Positions 44,151-56,128 of a DNA stretch of 64,000 bases are shown here, in pieces; within the stretch, counting starts at the first letter, position 1; every line of letters begins with the position of its first letter. The notes under the pieces were generated by a model, which worked only from the letters and a program-made list of their open reading frames with translations, did not search any database and was not told the origin of the DNA. The stretch covers positions 171,485,612 through 171,549,611 of the forward strand of contig JAHLJT010000631.1 of the NCBI GenBank assembly GCA_031308135.1. Direction: 5' to 3'. Origin of the DNA: Acheta domesticus. Lineage: Eukaryota; Arthropoda; Insecta; Orthoptera; Gryllidae. A program made the position numbers and the translations under genes.

Positions 44151-45723
44151 ATTTTTTTATGAGGTCTAGGGTTGAAAATACGTGACCCGTATTTTTACTT
44201 TTTTTCTATTCCCACCCTTTTCAGAAATATTAACAGTTATTTTCCCGAAGAATCATGCGCGCACTAACGTTTACAGTTTTTTTTGCGCAAATACAGTTTC
44301 CTTCAGAAAAATATGGTTACACTAATATTGAACGAAAAGATGTACTTTCATGTCATGTAAATATAATTTTTGTAAACTTTTTTAAATACTTAAAATATAT
44401 TCTAATTTTTAAAATGCAAATTTTTACATTAGATCGAAATTAATTGTAAAAATATTCATCTATTTCTACACTAAAGTTGTATAGATCTGCCAAATTTAGA
44501 AGTGGGACACACACGTAAATAACGTTTAAAAAATAATTTGTTTACCGGAGCACGTATGCAGCTCCTTGTCCGTCCGGACTCGCTGCTCGAAATACGGGAC
44601 GTCAATGACACGATGCATCGTAATGTCCAAACAAAAGCAACCGTGAGACTTATGTTATGAATCGCAGAAACACACATACGGTCTCAAATGGAAGTCTTCT
44701 GACGAAATGCGACTATTACGTCTATTTATTAACAACGGACACTGCTAGGGTCTGCTTGAAATCAAGCAGCCTTCTTTCTCAGATATACTGAGTCGATTGT
44801 GTAAACGGAGGAATCCTCGAAATATGTGCGTTCTTCTGCGTAGTTAGTAACAGAAAGCCTCACAATATCAGTACTATTGATATTAGCATGTTCTTAATAT
44901 GAAAATCTATTGCAGAAGAAGTGTGCGTTTAGATTGTTACAACCAGCATTCTTGAGAAGTTGAAAATTGACTGTTTGCAGTCAAAGAAAGTTATATGTTT
45001 TGGAAAAACTGGTTTTCAAAATTACTTCTCATGATGAGTCAAGTGAAGATTTTTCAAGAAAGTGAGAATCGACCGTACTTGTTAATGCCGACAATTTGTC
45101 GGACAGTGACAATGATGATAACGTGCACCGCTGGTCCTGGTTACTCTAACGCTGGTCCTGGTCTTCTTATATCACCTAATACGAGTAATAAACAAACTGA
45201 ACGAGTAAGTTCCATCTTATGTTTCTTCCGCTGTCTTTTCCTATCATTTGCCGTGTTCTTCTCTCTTCTGAGACAAAAATTAAATTTGACGCTAGGAGGT
45301 TTCATTGTTAGTGTGATTTTTTTAAATAATGATTCTTCCGTACCTGAAGATGTAATTCAGACTGCTTTGAATTAATGTCTTAGCTACTTTGCATCTTTTG
45401 TGCTATAATTATATCATGGATCATTACAAGTGACGATAAGTATAAAAAAATAATTCGCAAACGAAAGTAAATACGACGATAACAATAATGGAGACAAGAA
45501 CGAGTGCGAAGACAAGAACATAGAAGAGAATCTGCATGTCAACAACAGCAGGGAAAATAAACAATATTGACAGATTTAAGTAAGATAATGGACACGTGAG
45601 CAATTTTCGTGTGGGGAACAAAAATGTTTTAATAAAATGTGTCGACAAGAACTAAGGAATTGGTAGATACGACCGCGTAACGCAAATGACCATTGAGAAT
45701 TTAAATAATATTCGAGTTATCGA

Positions 45724-46130
45724 ATGAGATGCGCAGTAGAAGCACGAAGAAATGTATTTGTGTGCTCCTCAAGCAAGTGCCCATTTATTTTCCGAGAAAG
45801 CAGCTGTGAGAAAGGGTTTTTCCTATGCGACTTGATGATCGAATGTGTCAGCATTGAAGATCGTGTCACTCGAAAAAGGATGATGATAGGATATGTTAGT
45901 CATCGTCTGTATGTATTGAACATGCAGATTATGAAGCCGACGCAACAAGTTCAAGTGAATATGGTGACATCGTCGAAGACATTGCACGTTTAGCATGAAA
46001 GGTTTGGCCATCAACATAAACATGTGAAGAGCGTCCTGAAGCAGATGGACATCAACGTGGACGAGGGCAAGGAAGAATTCTCCGATGGATGTGCACTGGA
46101 AGAAATGCATAGGTTGCCATTCAAGAAACG
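45724..46130 (+). pseudogene. Ty1/copia protease-to-GAG-pre-integrase relic
   Basis: Through frame changes: APQASAHLFSEKAAV and RKGFSYA, then GYVSHRLYVLNMQIMKPTQQ and VQVNMVTSSKTLHV, a stop in place of Trp, then HERFGHQHKHVKSVLKQMDI and EFSDGCALEEMHRLPFKKR. The H..[RF]GH..H..........C..C....MHRLPF pattern is the GAG-pre-integrase zinc region of copia elements, with the first expected Cys of the CxxC pair replaced by Ser (FSDGC). No LTRs identified. Confidence 0.8.
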
Positions 46131-46149
46131 GATAGTGGGATGTATCGAT

Positions 46150-46330
46150 CGCGAACGAACTAGATCAATTGAACTATTCTAGAAAAGGAATGGTACGATA
46201 CGGAACGACCATTTAGTGAACTATAGTTCATCCGTCACCGGTCATCGTTCGTAGTTCGCTGGCCATCGGATCGCCGTTCGTAGTTCGCCAGTCATCGTCG
46301 TTCATCTTAGTTCAGAGACCCCTGATCGTG
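46150..46330 (+). repeat. short degenerate GTTCG-rich repeats
   Basis: GTCATCGTTCGTAGTTCGCT, ATCGCCGTTCGTAGTTCGCC and ATCGTCGTTCATCTTAGTTC follow one another at about 30-base spacing. A related GAACTAGTTCAC/GAACGATCG patch lies at 49755-49846. Possible subterminal repeats of one family. Confidence 0.5.
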
Positions 46331-46379
46331 GTTCTCCGGTCACCGCTCCTCGTTAACTTTAGTTCAACTTAAATAGATC

Positions 46380-48230
46380 GCTGTGTGTCTCAATCAGTTT
46401 TATTTTTATTAATTACATGACTCAACAATTAAGCGGATAATTCAAAGCATTTAAATAAAAAAATAAAATGAAGATACACTTTCTTTATTATTTTGAGGAA
46501 TTCACGGGTTTCGCACTTTATGAAATGTCGTGTTTATTACACTTGTAAAAATATGTTTTATACACTCCCCACAAAAGGAAGTTCCTTTTAGGGTAAGCAA
46601 TACGTGCTGAAAGTTAATTTTTTTTCACTAGCGCTAAAAGTGAGACAATATTCATTATATTCAGACAAAACTGTGAATATAACAATGAAAAAAAAATTTC
46701 GTCTGATTGCATGAGCTATTGCTGTCCTTGATCCAATATAGATTTGATTTATATGTTTGAACCTAATATATTATTTCTCAAAGTGCTGTTTGTTTTTTTC
46801 TATAAATTGGGCGATATACGAAACCGATCTGTATAAAGAAGCAATGGATTGAAAAATCGTGTTTCTTTTCAGCTGCACATAAGACATACTGAAATGTTCC
46901 TCAAGCTATCGGTGTGTGTGTGGGATCTTCCACCACGTTTCACCTATTTTAAAATATCCAGCTTCAAAAGATATTTCACGTAACCAGTTTCCGAATTTCT
47001 AAATAATTTGGGCGCCAGGAAATGGTTACAGTTGAATCCCTGAATATATGTTATCAACAATCATAAATAAAAATCCTGCTAGCTCGATCGATTAGGTTCT
47101 TATAAAATAATTGTTACTTCCTATCCCGCAACCAATTACTCAATCCACCATTCATACGAAGTGGCGAGGAATCTGAAACATCTACTCTAAGATTGCACGT
47201 AATGGCAAATGAAATCAGCTTACTTTCAACTATGAATTACAGTTTATTAAAAATTAAAGATCAATCATTCAATTTATAATGCTTGTTTCAGATTATCATT
47301 AGGCCATGAGCATAGTTTTATTATTGCAATAACGTTATCGAACATTTATCCGTTCTTCCTTCTTCGCGTGCACGACGTTTCCCATTCGACGTCACCATCG
47401 TAGAATATTCTTGTCGCTGTAGTACAATCTTCACTCTTGCTGAAGTCCACGAGGATCCAAGACCAAGTCGAAACTTCTTAATTCAATAGTAAAATTTTAT
47501 AAGTCCACACTTGTAGCTCCACCGCGAAAATATTCTAAGTTCACTTTCCAGCATTCACTCCCACGAAATATTACAAGTCTCAATAAGTACTACTCAAACT
47601 TTACAGAGCTCTCAGCGATCCGTTCACCTCCACGACACGAGACGGAATCAATTATATTCCCCCTGTCAACCCTTGAAATCTCGCCTTATTTCTCTTTCCA
47701 TTGTTTTTCCAACTTTTCCGAAACGTCCGTTGACGTCACCCTTCCTGTCCCATTTCTGAATCAATGACAATCTCGTGGTCGCTACGGATGTACCTCCGTA
47801 CCCGCTTTTAAACAAACTCATCTCCCGTGTTGCAACGGTGTCACACTGCATGTTTGCACCATGGCAACCCAGCTCTTGCAGTATCTACGCTGTCACTCAC
47901 GAACGTCTTCGAACTTGTCCGCGTTGCTACGGTGCCACCCGCGTGTTTACACGCGGTAACTATGGTGCATAAATGTTCGTCATTATGGTATAGTCACCAT
48001 ACGTATTGAAAAAGTGCCTTAAAAATACGTCAATATTAAAAAAATTAGTAATTCTGGATCTGCAATTTCTGATTGCCACTGCGATCTTTCGGAAGAAAAT
48101 TACAGTCGGACGATGGCGGGGGATAAGTGAATGTTGCAATCTCAAGAATTTTTGTTTGTTTCAGTTTAGTGTAGGTTGTGTAAGAACGTGAACGTGATGT
48201 TAGTGATCTTAGTGATGTAAGGTCGTTTAT
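46380..48230. other. unassigned stretch ahead of a Helitron end
   Basis: No protein homology recognised. 47340-47960 is GC-richer, without coding or LTR signals I can defend. It may be the body of the non-autonomous Helitron that ends at 48320. Confidence 0.35.
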
Positions 48231-48288
48231 AATGCTGGAATACTGAAAAAAGAATTTAAGCAGAAAATAGTTTGGTTATTTGTACTAA

Positions 48289-48320
48289 CCGTGCGATTTA
48301 GTCGCACGGGTTCTCACTAG
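48289..48320 (+). mobile_element. Helitron 3' terminus
   Basis: An 8-bp perfect hairpin CCGTGCGA/TCGCACGG with loop TTTAG (48289-48309), 7 bases on, then CTAG (48317-48320) followed by T. This is the canonical Helitron 3' end (hairpin about 10 bases before CTRR, insertion before T). The 5' TC end was not located. Confidence 0.75.
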
Positions 48321-49253
48321 TTAAAATGTAATGAAAGTCACAATGGCTGACTAAAAAAATAGTGTATGACACGCGTGGTAAAAGTGATTTTATTTTGTTC
48401 GTAGGATTGCGCCACTCCGCTTATCGGCCTCGTTTTGTAACATTTCCTCCACGCAAAATAAAATGCAACATTTACCACTCATTATCATAAATAACAAATT
48501 CTACCTGTCTATAACATAGGCAGCAGATTTAGCGCATTGTTAACAGCACGTGACATACGTTATTTTTATATCCATTAAAACAGACTACTTGTCTTGTTAC
48601 CGTGAATACTATACTTCATTCAAGGGAATTTAACGAAGTATCCCTTAGTAACCTCGAACGCACTCTAGAACAAGATGGCGTTGAAACCTCTATAACCTTC
48701 AGCTAATCCCCGAGATATCAAACAACTTATGGCAATATAAAATTACAAACTGTTTACCATGTTTTTACATTATAATTTTTATACAGTTGTAGAAAAAATG
48801 TTCATGTGAGCGAAGAAAAAAATGTTTTGTAATTGAGGTGCGTGTTTTTTCATGGTCTCGGTGGATTTTTTGACCTCGACCTATGGTGTCAGCTAAAATT
48901 TCAACTTCAACGCTGAAAATTGAATCACCTACGTGCAGGGTTGCGAGGTCCCTTTTGGGAAAATTCGCCGAATTCCGCCAAATAACATAGGGGGGAAGAA
49001 AGGTGAGCGGTGAATAAAGCAGACTCTGACACAGGGACTGATAATTTCAAAATATCTGCACGTTCACAAGAAGTCTAAAAATAAATACTCTTGTGCATAA
49101 ACGTAGCCATGTAGAAGGATATTAAATCTAGTCTTATGACTTAAATACTTGAACATTTCTAGAAAAACGAGCGAAATGTATGTCTAAAAATAAAAAAAGA
49201 GCTCTGACACATATGCATAATAGCTGCATATTTACAAGATGTTCAAAAGTATA

Positions 49254-49486
49254 GTGCGCCTTTTCTAACTCTGCCCCTCAAGCCCCTATGGCCACAATGG
49301 AATATCTATCTCACGGCATTTCGCATCTTTCTCCGTTGTGCCGCTAGAAGTCGCATAATAGTAAGCACTGCTTGATACGGTCGCGATCATGCGATACCTG
49401 GCGACACGACTGAGAACGTCGCGAAATACCGTGACATATTCCATCCTGAAGACGGGCCTTCAGGGACAAAGTTAGAAAAATCGCAG
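49254..49486. mobile_element. mariner-type MITE, 233 bp, intact
   Basis: Palindromic element: TTTTCTAACTCTGCCCCTCA on the left, TTCAGGGACAAAGTTAGAAA on the right, with tips GTGCG/CGCAG. Flanked by TATA on both sides (49250-49253, 49487-49490), so a TA or TATA target. It is the uninterrupted counterpart of 19580-20620. Confidence 0.85.
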
Positions 49487-49849
49487 TATAAAACATTTGT
49501 GCATGAGCCATTTCTTTCAGAAGCCATCAATGCTTGTACAACTTGTGGGAAAATGTATTATTGACGAATTAAGTAAGCCCCCCCCCCCCAAAAAAAAAAA
49601 AACACCACCCAAAATCCTCCCAGGAAACAATGGATTCCGCCCAATATACGGCATTCCGCAAAATGCATATTCTTCTCGCAAGTCGACGCTTGTTTTTCGC
49701 CCAATTGGCGGTTTTCCGCCCAAAATGGCTTCCTGTCTACGTCACCAAAATGAATGAACTATCTCGTACAACGAACTAGTTCACTAAAAGGAACGATCGT
49801 ATAAAAGACCCTTCATAAAAAAGAACGAGTTTGCACATCCCTACTGTTA

Positions 49850-50850
49850 GGCCCGCAACAGACTACACCGAGGAAAGCGTTGCGAGAAATGTGCGACGAG
49901 AAATGTGGAAAGAGGCCGGCGAGGCTGCGTCCACACACTACGAAGAGGTTATTCGATGTCTCGAAATGCCTCTATGTGCCACAAGCCGAGAGTGATGCGG
50001 CAGCAGTTTTAGCTATGAGATCACCTGAGAGTCCCATTTCTTGTTTTATTAAATGCTACTGTAATTTTAACTCGTTATAACCTTGTTTTGTTACAATAAT
50101 CGTAAACCATTTGTTCAACGAGTTCGAATTACCTAGAGAGAAACACACTACTACATTGCATACAAATCATTATTTAATGTAAAAAAAACAGGAAGTTAAG
50201 TGACGTATAAGGGAGAAGTTGTATATCAGCAAATTTTCTTGAACTCCGTAATCTCTACCACGCTCTGGTTTACTATATTTGTTGGTTGAATAATGAATAG
50301 ATAATGAATGATCAAATAATTCATAATAAAATTCACAATTAATAATCATTCATTCATAAATACCAATTAAGAAAAGTAATAAATTAATTCAATTCATTCA
50401 CAATACCCTTTCAAGTTTCTTGCTTCAAATTTTTATTTTTATATTACTCATTACTGAGCGGGTTTCACACAAATAAGAATATCTTCCATACAGTTTTTAC
50501 TTGTTCATTTCCGTTTTAAGAGAAAATTCAAGAAAACAATTAAAAAACTGGTAGTTTATCGCATCTTTTACTGCCAAATGTTATAACCTCACTCAGTTCT
50601 ATACACTGTTTGGTGTTTTCCTGCGGCAGAGAACGCCTAATTGTCGTTTAACAAGTGAAGGAGTAGAAATGTGACCGAGAAAACTCGCTCGCCGACCGAC
50701 TCGAGCGAGGAACTCTTTCACCTCCGCAGAGGCGAACGAGGAAACTCTTTCAAGTGTGTGGGGGTCCATAAGAGTCCCTTGTTTCGATTTTCCACATTTC
50801 TCGTTGCACATTTCTGGAAACACATTCCTCGGTGTAGTCTGTTGCGGGCC
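49850..50850. mobile_element. PIF/Harbinger-type MITE, 1001 bp
   Basis: Inverted ends GGCCCGCAACAGACTACACC (49850) and its exact complement (ends 50850), with similarity continuing for about 65 bases (GAGAAATGTG..GAGAAATGTGGAAA). Flanked by TTA on both sides (49847-49849, 50851-50853). A 3-bp TWA duplication with G-rich ends points to PIF/Harbinger. No transposase inside. Confidence 0.88.
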
Positions 50851-51357
50851 TTATAGCGGACACTCGCAGAGGGCCAACGCTTGAAACGAACATATCCGCA
50901 TCTGAAGCAACAGTTTCTACCTCTCCAGTTCCTTTAGTGTTCTGTGGTTTCTCTCTCCGAGAAATGTTGTTTGAAGGTGTTGTGGCCTCCACTTCCATTA
51001 CAACTACATTTCCAAATCATCTCCAAGTTTTTTCTGTTTTTCCATCACGAATTTTCAAAATATTGGAAATGCTCTACTGGATTTGCACAAAAGCGTTAAA
51101 ATGAGATTTAGAATGTTCTGAAAGTTAATTTGAGCCAAAGTATCAGAGTAACAGCCAAATTATCCGGATAACATTGAGTTTTGGCTTCCAGGATTTTGTA
51201 GTAAGGAGGCTAGAGTGTACATATTTTTCTGAGCGCACCTTCTCTTAGACTTTTGTACGCTTTGCGAGTCATTTTCATGTCAAATATTAAACCTAGAGCT
51301 TCTTTAGGAGAATAGCATTCCGGCTGTGCTACACTGGTTTTAGCTGCGCGCTTCATT

Positions 51358-51710
51358 GTGGCGTATCGGTGGTGTAACGTTTAGCGTATCGGACTGTTAT
51401 ACGAATACCCAAGTTCAAACCCGCGGTTCAAACCCGATCAAAGCCATGGATTTTTTAGGGGCCTTCGTACGCCTTCCTTCGGAGGGTAAGTAAAGCCGGC
51501 TGTCCCGTGTTAGTAGATTTACTGCATGTAAAAGATCCTCAAGCCTTAATGACGCTTCTGAGCAAAATTGAAAATCTCCTGTTTCGTCGCGCCCATGGAA
51601 TACCTTCTTTCTCCGCTAGTTGGTGAACGAAGTGTAGCGAAATGTGCGTGGTCAGACGGAAGAGCAGGCCTCATGGCCTGAGTCACGCCACGTAAAATAA
51701 GGCAATTCAA
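51358..51710 (+). mobile_element. tRNA-derived SINE, copy 1 (353 bp)
   Basis: tRNA-like head: GGTGTAACGTTTAGCGTATC (A box region), CGGTTCAAACCCGATC (B box). Body with TAGTAGATTTACTGCATGTA, AAAGATCCTCAAGCC, GTGCGTGGTCAGACGGAAGA and GAGTCACGCCACGTAAAATA; tail AATTCAA. Duplication TTCATT at 51352-51357 and 51711-51716. About 85 percent like the copy at 56533 by eye. Confidence 0.9.
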
Positions 51711-51806
51711 TTCATTCTATCCAGGGTTCTAGGAGTACTAATTGACGCCTGTTCTATGACATCGGCAAACTTCCTTTGGCACTTAATCGGAATGGCAAAT
51801 GACAAT

Positions 51807-52052
51807 TTAGAGGAGCTTCTTTCTGATATGTCGCTGACCTCGCTTCTTTCCTCTTTCGCTGCTTTCGCAAAATAGCTTCTTAAGCTTTATTCGTTTCGTT
51901 ATGGTTTTTGAACGTTCTGATACACTGAACTCTTCACTGAGCCAAGCAGAGAATTTACTAGACAGCTTTGTTTCTACTCGGTGACTCTCTTTCCAACGCT
52001 TTGCGAGATTGTAACATAACTGTCCTGATTTTCTTGCAAATTTCCTCCTCAT
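51807..52052 (-). pseudogene. part of the SSERxKRR family gene (basic region)
   Basis: The longest single open frame of the broken gene described at 51135-52160: AWLSEEFSVSERSKTITKRI, then KLKKLFCESSERGKKRGQ. The net charge is strongly basic. A one-base shift at 51813 leads into the KLSFAIPIK segment. Confidence 0.5.
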
Positions 52053-52329
52053 TTGACTTCAACACTTCGTCGATGTGGTATAATGTAATTAAATAAATTA
52101 TATTCATTTTCAAGCGGCGTGACATTCTAAACGCCAACTCCTCTACACACGAACTCAACAGTTCTCTTCGAGTGATAACGCTGCGCGAAAGTGCAGTTCC
52201 TACAAAAGAAGAGCATATCTCACAAAGTTACGGAAGGGTACACGAAATGTTGTGCCAGCACAGAGAGGAGATATTGGTAGCGGGTCAGGACAATTTTGAA
52301 CGCGAAAATATATGAGTTTATTTGGTAGA

Positions 52330-53100
52330 GATACACGAAATTTGAATCTTGAAGCAGTTGTTACGCAAAATGAACTTGAAGCAAAAATTACGCAAAATTA
52401 CTCGTTTCTTTAAAAAAATTGTACCTGATCTTAACAAAGATCCGTTTTCGTTAGAACAGATTTCTTTAAGGAAAAAATCTTTACCAACAATATTGTAGTT
52501 TTGCGATGTTAACTTTTTATCATTTTCGAAAACACTTGGTTATTGCCATTTTCGAAAACAATTCGCCGAAAATCCTACCAGCACCAATTTTTAACCATCC
52601 TTTGTTCTATACAAGAAAAAATGTAAAAAAAGGAACCATTTTTGAGAAAATAATTCTTTAAAGTTTGGGTGTTGCAAAATTACGCGAAAAATCTCATATT
52701 TTCGAAAAATTTTACATGACTTCATTTCAAGGACTGTCTTTGAACAAATGATTTTAAAAACAAAAAAATCTCTATCTTCAATACTAGTTGCAGGAAGACG
52801 ACGAGATCATTTTGAGCCTTTGCAAATTTCAAAAATTGAGAGAGTTCCAAAAAACAAGACCTAAACCATTTTTAAGCGTTCTTTGCTTCTATCTGAGGAA
52901 ACAATTTTACCAAAAAAATCGAAACCGTTTTTGAGAAAATTTTGAAAATGTAGTCCGTTCCGTTTGAAACTCGCAGGGCCTCAAGTTCGACCAGATTGTT
53001 GGGAGAATGTCAATTTTGGAGAAAATACTCTAAACGGTTTACCGTATACAAACAGACGGACAAACATAGGACGGGCAGACAGACAGACGTCAACCTAGTT
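52330..53100 (-). mobile_element. unit U repeat, diverged inverted copy
   Basis: Minus-strand orientation: monomer words (GAAACCGTTTTTGAGAAAAT on plus) running into GACCAGATTGTTGGGAGAAT and a GACGGACAAACATAGGACGG block near the head. Closest to 14480-15060. It meets the forward head at 53100 to form a head-to-head junction. Confidence 0.6.
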
Positions 53101-53440
53101 TTTACTTTCCCGTATACGTACGTATACACGGAGTGATATACGTAGTATAGGGAAAATTATGTAATGCTGCGCGAAAAAAATGGCCAATTTTCGGCGGAAA
53201 AAAATTAATTGCCGGGCCGTGAAAACGAAAATGTGGATAAAACCAATTGCTAAATTAAGAAAAAAAAATCCCCTAACACGTGGTGTAGCCAGAAACCCTG
53301 TTTTCTAGGTTCTTGATACCGAAAACCCAATTGAAAGGAAAGCATCCGTCTGTCTGTCCGTCCGTCCGTCCGTCCGTCTGTCTGTCCGTGTGTGAACACT
53401 GCTAGCGCCTAAACCATACGTACGATTTCATGCAGTACCA
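53101..53440 (+). mobile_element. unit U repeat, head only
   Basis: TTTACTTTCCCGTATACGTA, GGGAAAATTATGTAATGCTG, CCCCTAACACGTGGTGTAGC, (CCGT)n at about 53347-53395, and GAACACTGCTAGCGCCTAAA, nearly identical to 23047-23360. It stops near 53440, before the monomers. Confidence 0.8.
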
Positions 53441-54450
53441 TACGTACACATGCGAACAAGATTTATCCACTTTTTCGATATCAAGGCCACAAAATACGAG
53501 TTTTTTTAAAATAACCGTTATTACAATTGAGCTCCTAGAGCTGTTCACTTATCATTAAAGATCGGATTCCCGTGTAATTACATCTTTACTTTGCTAACTT
53601 GAAACTGGATGTAACCTTGACAGAAATTTGAACAATGAAACATACTTTATTTTAGTACTCGTTTAAGTTGCACGAAATTGCACGTTTTTGGGGTTACTGC
53701 AAGAAATTGCAAGTTTTGGGTAATGTTGGCTGAAAATTGCACATTATGGTATTTTACTGGACGAATCTGGAAGATTATAAATTTTATTGCACAAAATATA
53801 ATTTTATATTTATATATAAAATATTATATTTATATTAATACTTATATTTATAAAATTTTCCTGTCTGAAACATTAGATGATAGAAGTCGTAGAAATTTCT
53901 TAGAAACTAATTTAGAAATGCACATAACTGTAAATTATAATGAAAACAATTAAGCACATTTCTTGTATAACTTAATTATTTTTTATTTCTGAAGGTATTT
54001 TGTATTTTCCATTTTTTGTATTTTTATACTCATTTAATTTTGTGTGTGAATAATATTTAAATTATCAAATACATTTGTTTAAACAAGATCTACAAAATTA
54101 ATTATAATTAAAAAACTGAAATTATAATATTTCAATCACCTTCGATTTTACATCCAAAATGTAAAATAAGTTGATAAGTTGATGAAGTTTTTAGGCTACA
54201 TGGCACCGTTTTGCAAAGATTTGATATTTTAATTGCACGTTTTTGCACGTTTTGGTGTTTTTACTGTACGTTTTAGAGTTTAACTGTACGAAAATCAGTT
54301 ATTTACTTATCACTAAGTTGTGTATCCCTAGTGCGCGTCGCGGCCAGGAATATTTAATCCTTCTTCCTCTGTAGGTCTCGAGTTCCCAAGCGAGCGATAG
54401 ACCGGGCGCCGACTTCCTACACAACCGTCCATGAGCGATTGCTGCCCTCC
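53440..54450. other. AT-rich stretch with repeated TTGCACG words
   Basis: AATTGCACGTTTTTGGGGTT (53676) and AATTGCACGTTTTTGCACGT (54231) recur in direct orientation, about 550 bases apart. Possibly the ends of one unclassified element; no coding. Confidence 0.35.
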
Positions 54451-54453
54451 ACT

Positions 54454-54780
54454 CAGAGGCGTATCTAGGTATTCAGGCGCCCATGGCAAGCATGGAATTT
54501 GCACCCCTGTCAGGATCCTTCAAATTAGAGTTGTTATTTGTTTTAGGGGGTGTGCACTAATGTCAAGATTCTGATTTAATTTCAAAACGTTTCATAAAAT
54601 AATTATCTCGAAAATAATTTACTGTCTTTAACTTACTTTTTTTAATTTTAGGAATTGAGATAATAAAGAGAAGATAACAATTCATGTTTATTAATATTTA
54701 TTCACATTCGTTGTAAAAATGAAATGATGAAAATGTTACTCTTTAAAATATATTATCAACTTATGAGCATTTACAAAAAT
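54454..54780. mobile_element. hAT-like element, left-end fragment (CAGAGGCGTA family), copy 2
   Basis: CAGAGGCGTATCTAGGTATT, GGAATTTGCACCCCTGTCAG, then an AT-rich body aligned with 33344-33640. Right end not found. Confidence 0.5.
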
Positions 54781-54789
54781 AAATTTATG

Positions 54790-56120
54790 AAAATGACTAC
54801 ATAAACTAAAATGGCATCTCTTAATTAGAATACTTAATTACTCATGCATACACTGTAATGAATCTCCTTTGAACACTGGTTTTAGTAATATTTTACTTAT
54901 TTTCATTCTATTCATCCCAACAATTCTCTAATTTATTTCATAAATGATAAACCGTATTTTCATCTGGGATATCCTCTGCTACACTCCCCTTTTAATGCAC
55001 ACAAAATTCCTTGTTTATTTATGCTATCAGACCTGAGAGGGATTGTTGCAAGCTACAGAAAATGTATTTTTGTAGGTCGACAGAACCGTCCATACGGAAT
55101 TACAGTGACGATGTGTTACGTAAGGAATCCTACTGACGACCAAACACTACGCTGTTCTGTCTCCATTACTGCGTTGCAACCCGTCTGCACGCGACCCATG
55201 TCCAAGTTGTTCTGTCCCGGCCGTTTGTAATCCGTGCCGTTCACGCAGTATCTGATTGTCTCGAACTCAATCCTTGTTGCTTGTTGGTTTATCTTGCGCC
55301 TTTCTCCTCCTTGTCTAAAGTCCATGCTTCTCCTGATTGGATAATCACCTATTTGCACCTCACCCTCTCTATTCCTTGATATCCGGTCTCCTCATAATTC
55401 TTTAATTCTAATTATCGTAACGGAAATTTCTCACGTGTCCATTATTAAAATTCAGACTATTTACTCCTGTCTTGTTATCATCCATCCTTTCTCATTTATT
55501 TCTCGTTATTTATACTATTTGTACTGGTCTCCATTGTTGACAGTCGAAACACATTTCTATAAGGGTCATTCCATGCAAAAAAGTAGGAAATCTGACACTA
55601 CAACTAAGAATTTAAAAATATTTTGCCACCTTACTTATCATGATACCTGCATAAACCAGGTACAATATTGTTGTCTCATCAGCCTTTGTTTGGCAACAAT
55701 GGGCACTTACAATATTAGGTTAGCAGTTTGCAGACATTCCTTTATGATTTTTTTCCGATGATATGCAAACAAGAAAAAAAATATGAAAGTGACACTATTT
55801 GTAGAAGAAATGTAAAGGATCATTTTACACTAAAGATATTTTACCGAGTCTTTAACAATTCGAAAGTAAACAAATTCTAAAAAATGCAATGAATGGAAAT
55901 GTAATATTTTTAAATTCTTGAATTTTGGAAGAAAAATTGCTGAAACTACTCTCTACCTACTCTGTAAATTTAATCAAGGAATTTTGAATTGTTTTAAAGT
56001 TATGAATAAAAATATCTTACCGGCGCTCCGTAAACGAACTCGTCTCAGCTGCCCCAGCCCTCTTCGTCAGCACTCGGCGTTACTTTTTTTCTCCGCGGCG
56101 CGATGGTTGATTTCGCAAAA
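54790..56120. other. unassigned stretch
   Basis: Short frames at 55021-55358 and 55435-55761 on either strand match nothing I know. No repeats in common with the rest of the window were seen. Confidence 0.3.
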
Positions 56121-56128
56121 CTATTTCT

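Larger units (their letters stand above)
51135..52160 (-). pseudogene. uncharacterised multi-copy gene family (SSERxKRR), split by a SINE
   Basis: The minus strand gives, with small frame shifts, LKSNEEEICKKIRTVMLQSR, SSKFSAWLSEEFSVSERSKT, KRIKLKKLFCESSERGKKRG, KLSFAIPIKCQRKFADVIEQ and ASISTPRTLDRM. The SINE (51358-51710) follows, then KRAAKTSVAQPE, SPKEALGLIFDMKMTRKAYK, SLREGALRK and PYYKILEAKTQCYPDN. Deleting the SINE and one TTCATT rejoins ..LDRMKRAAKT.. in frame. I recognise the layout (ESSER.KRR, a basic helix, STPR, EAL..[IM]....T+..Y..LR, ..A...CYP) as an uncharacterised family abundant in several arthropod and cnidarian genomes. No function known to me. Confidence 0.55.

Noticed and set aside
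44995..45375. 126-residue plus-strand open frame
   Set aside because: No family motif, no splice or promoter context, composition like surrounding DNA; a tandem CGCTGGTCCTGG word inside suggests chance. Not called as a gene.
47340..47960. Possible LTR
   Set aside because: GC-richer and with CACGAC/CCACGAG words, but no TG..CA borders, no second copy and no primer-binding site could be shown.
51370..51450. tRNA gene
   Set aside because: A and B boxes are present, but the acceptor stem does not close and the body of a SINE follows; same for 56540-56610.
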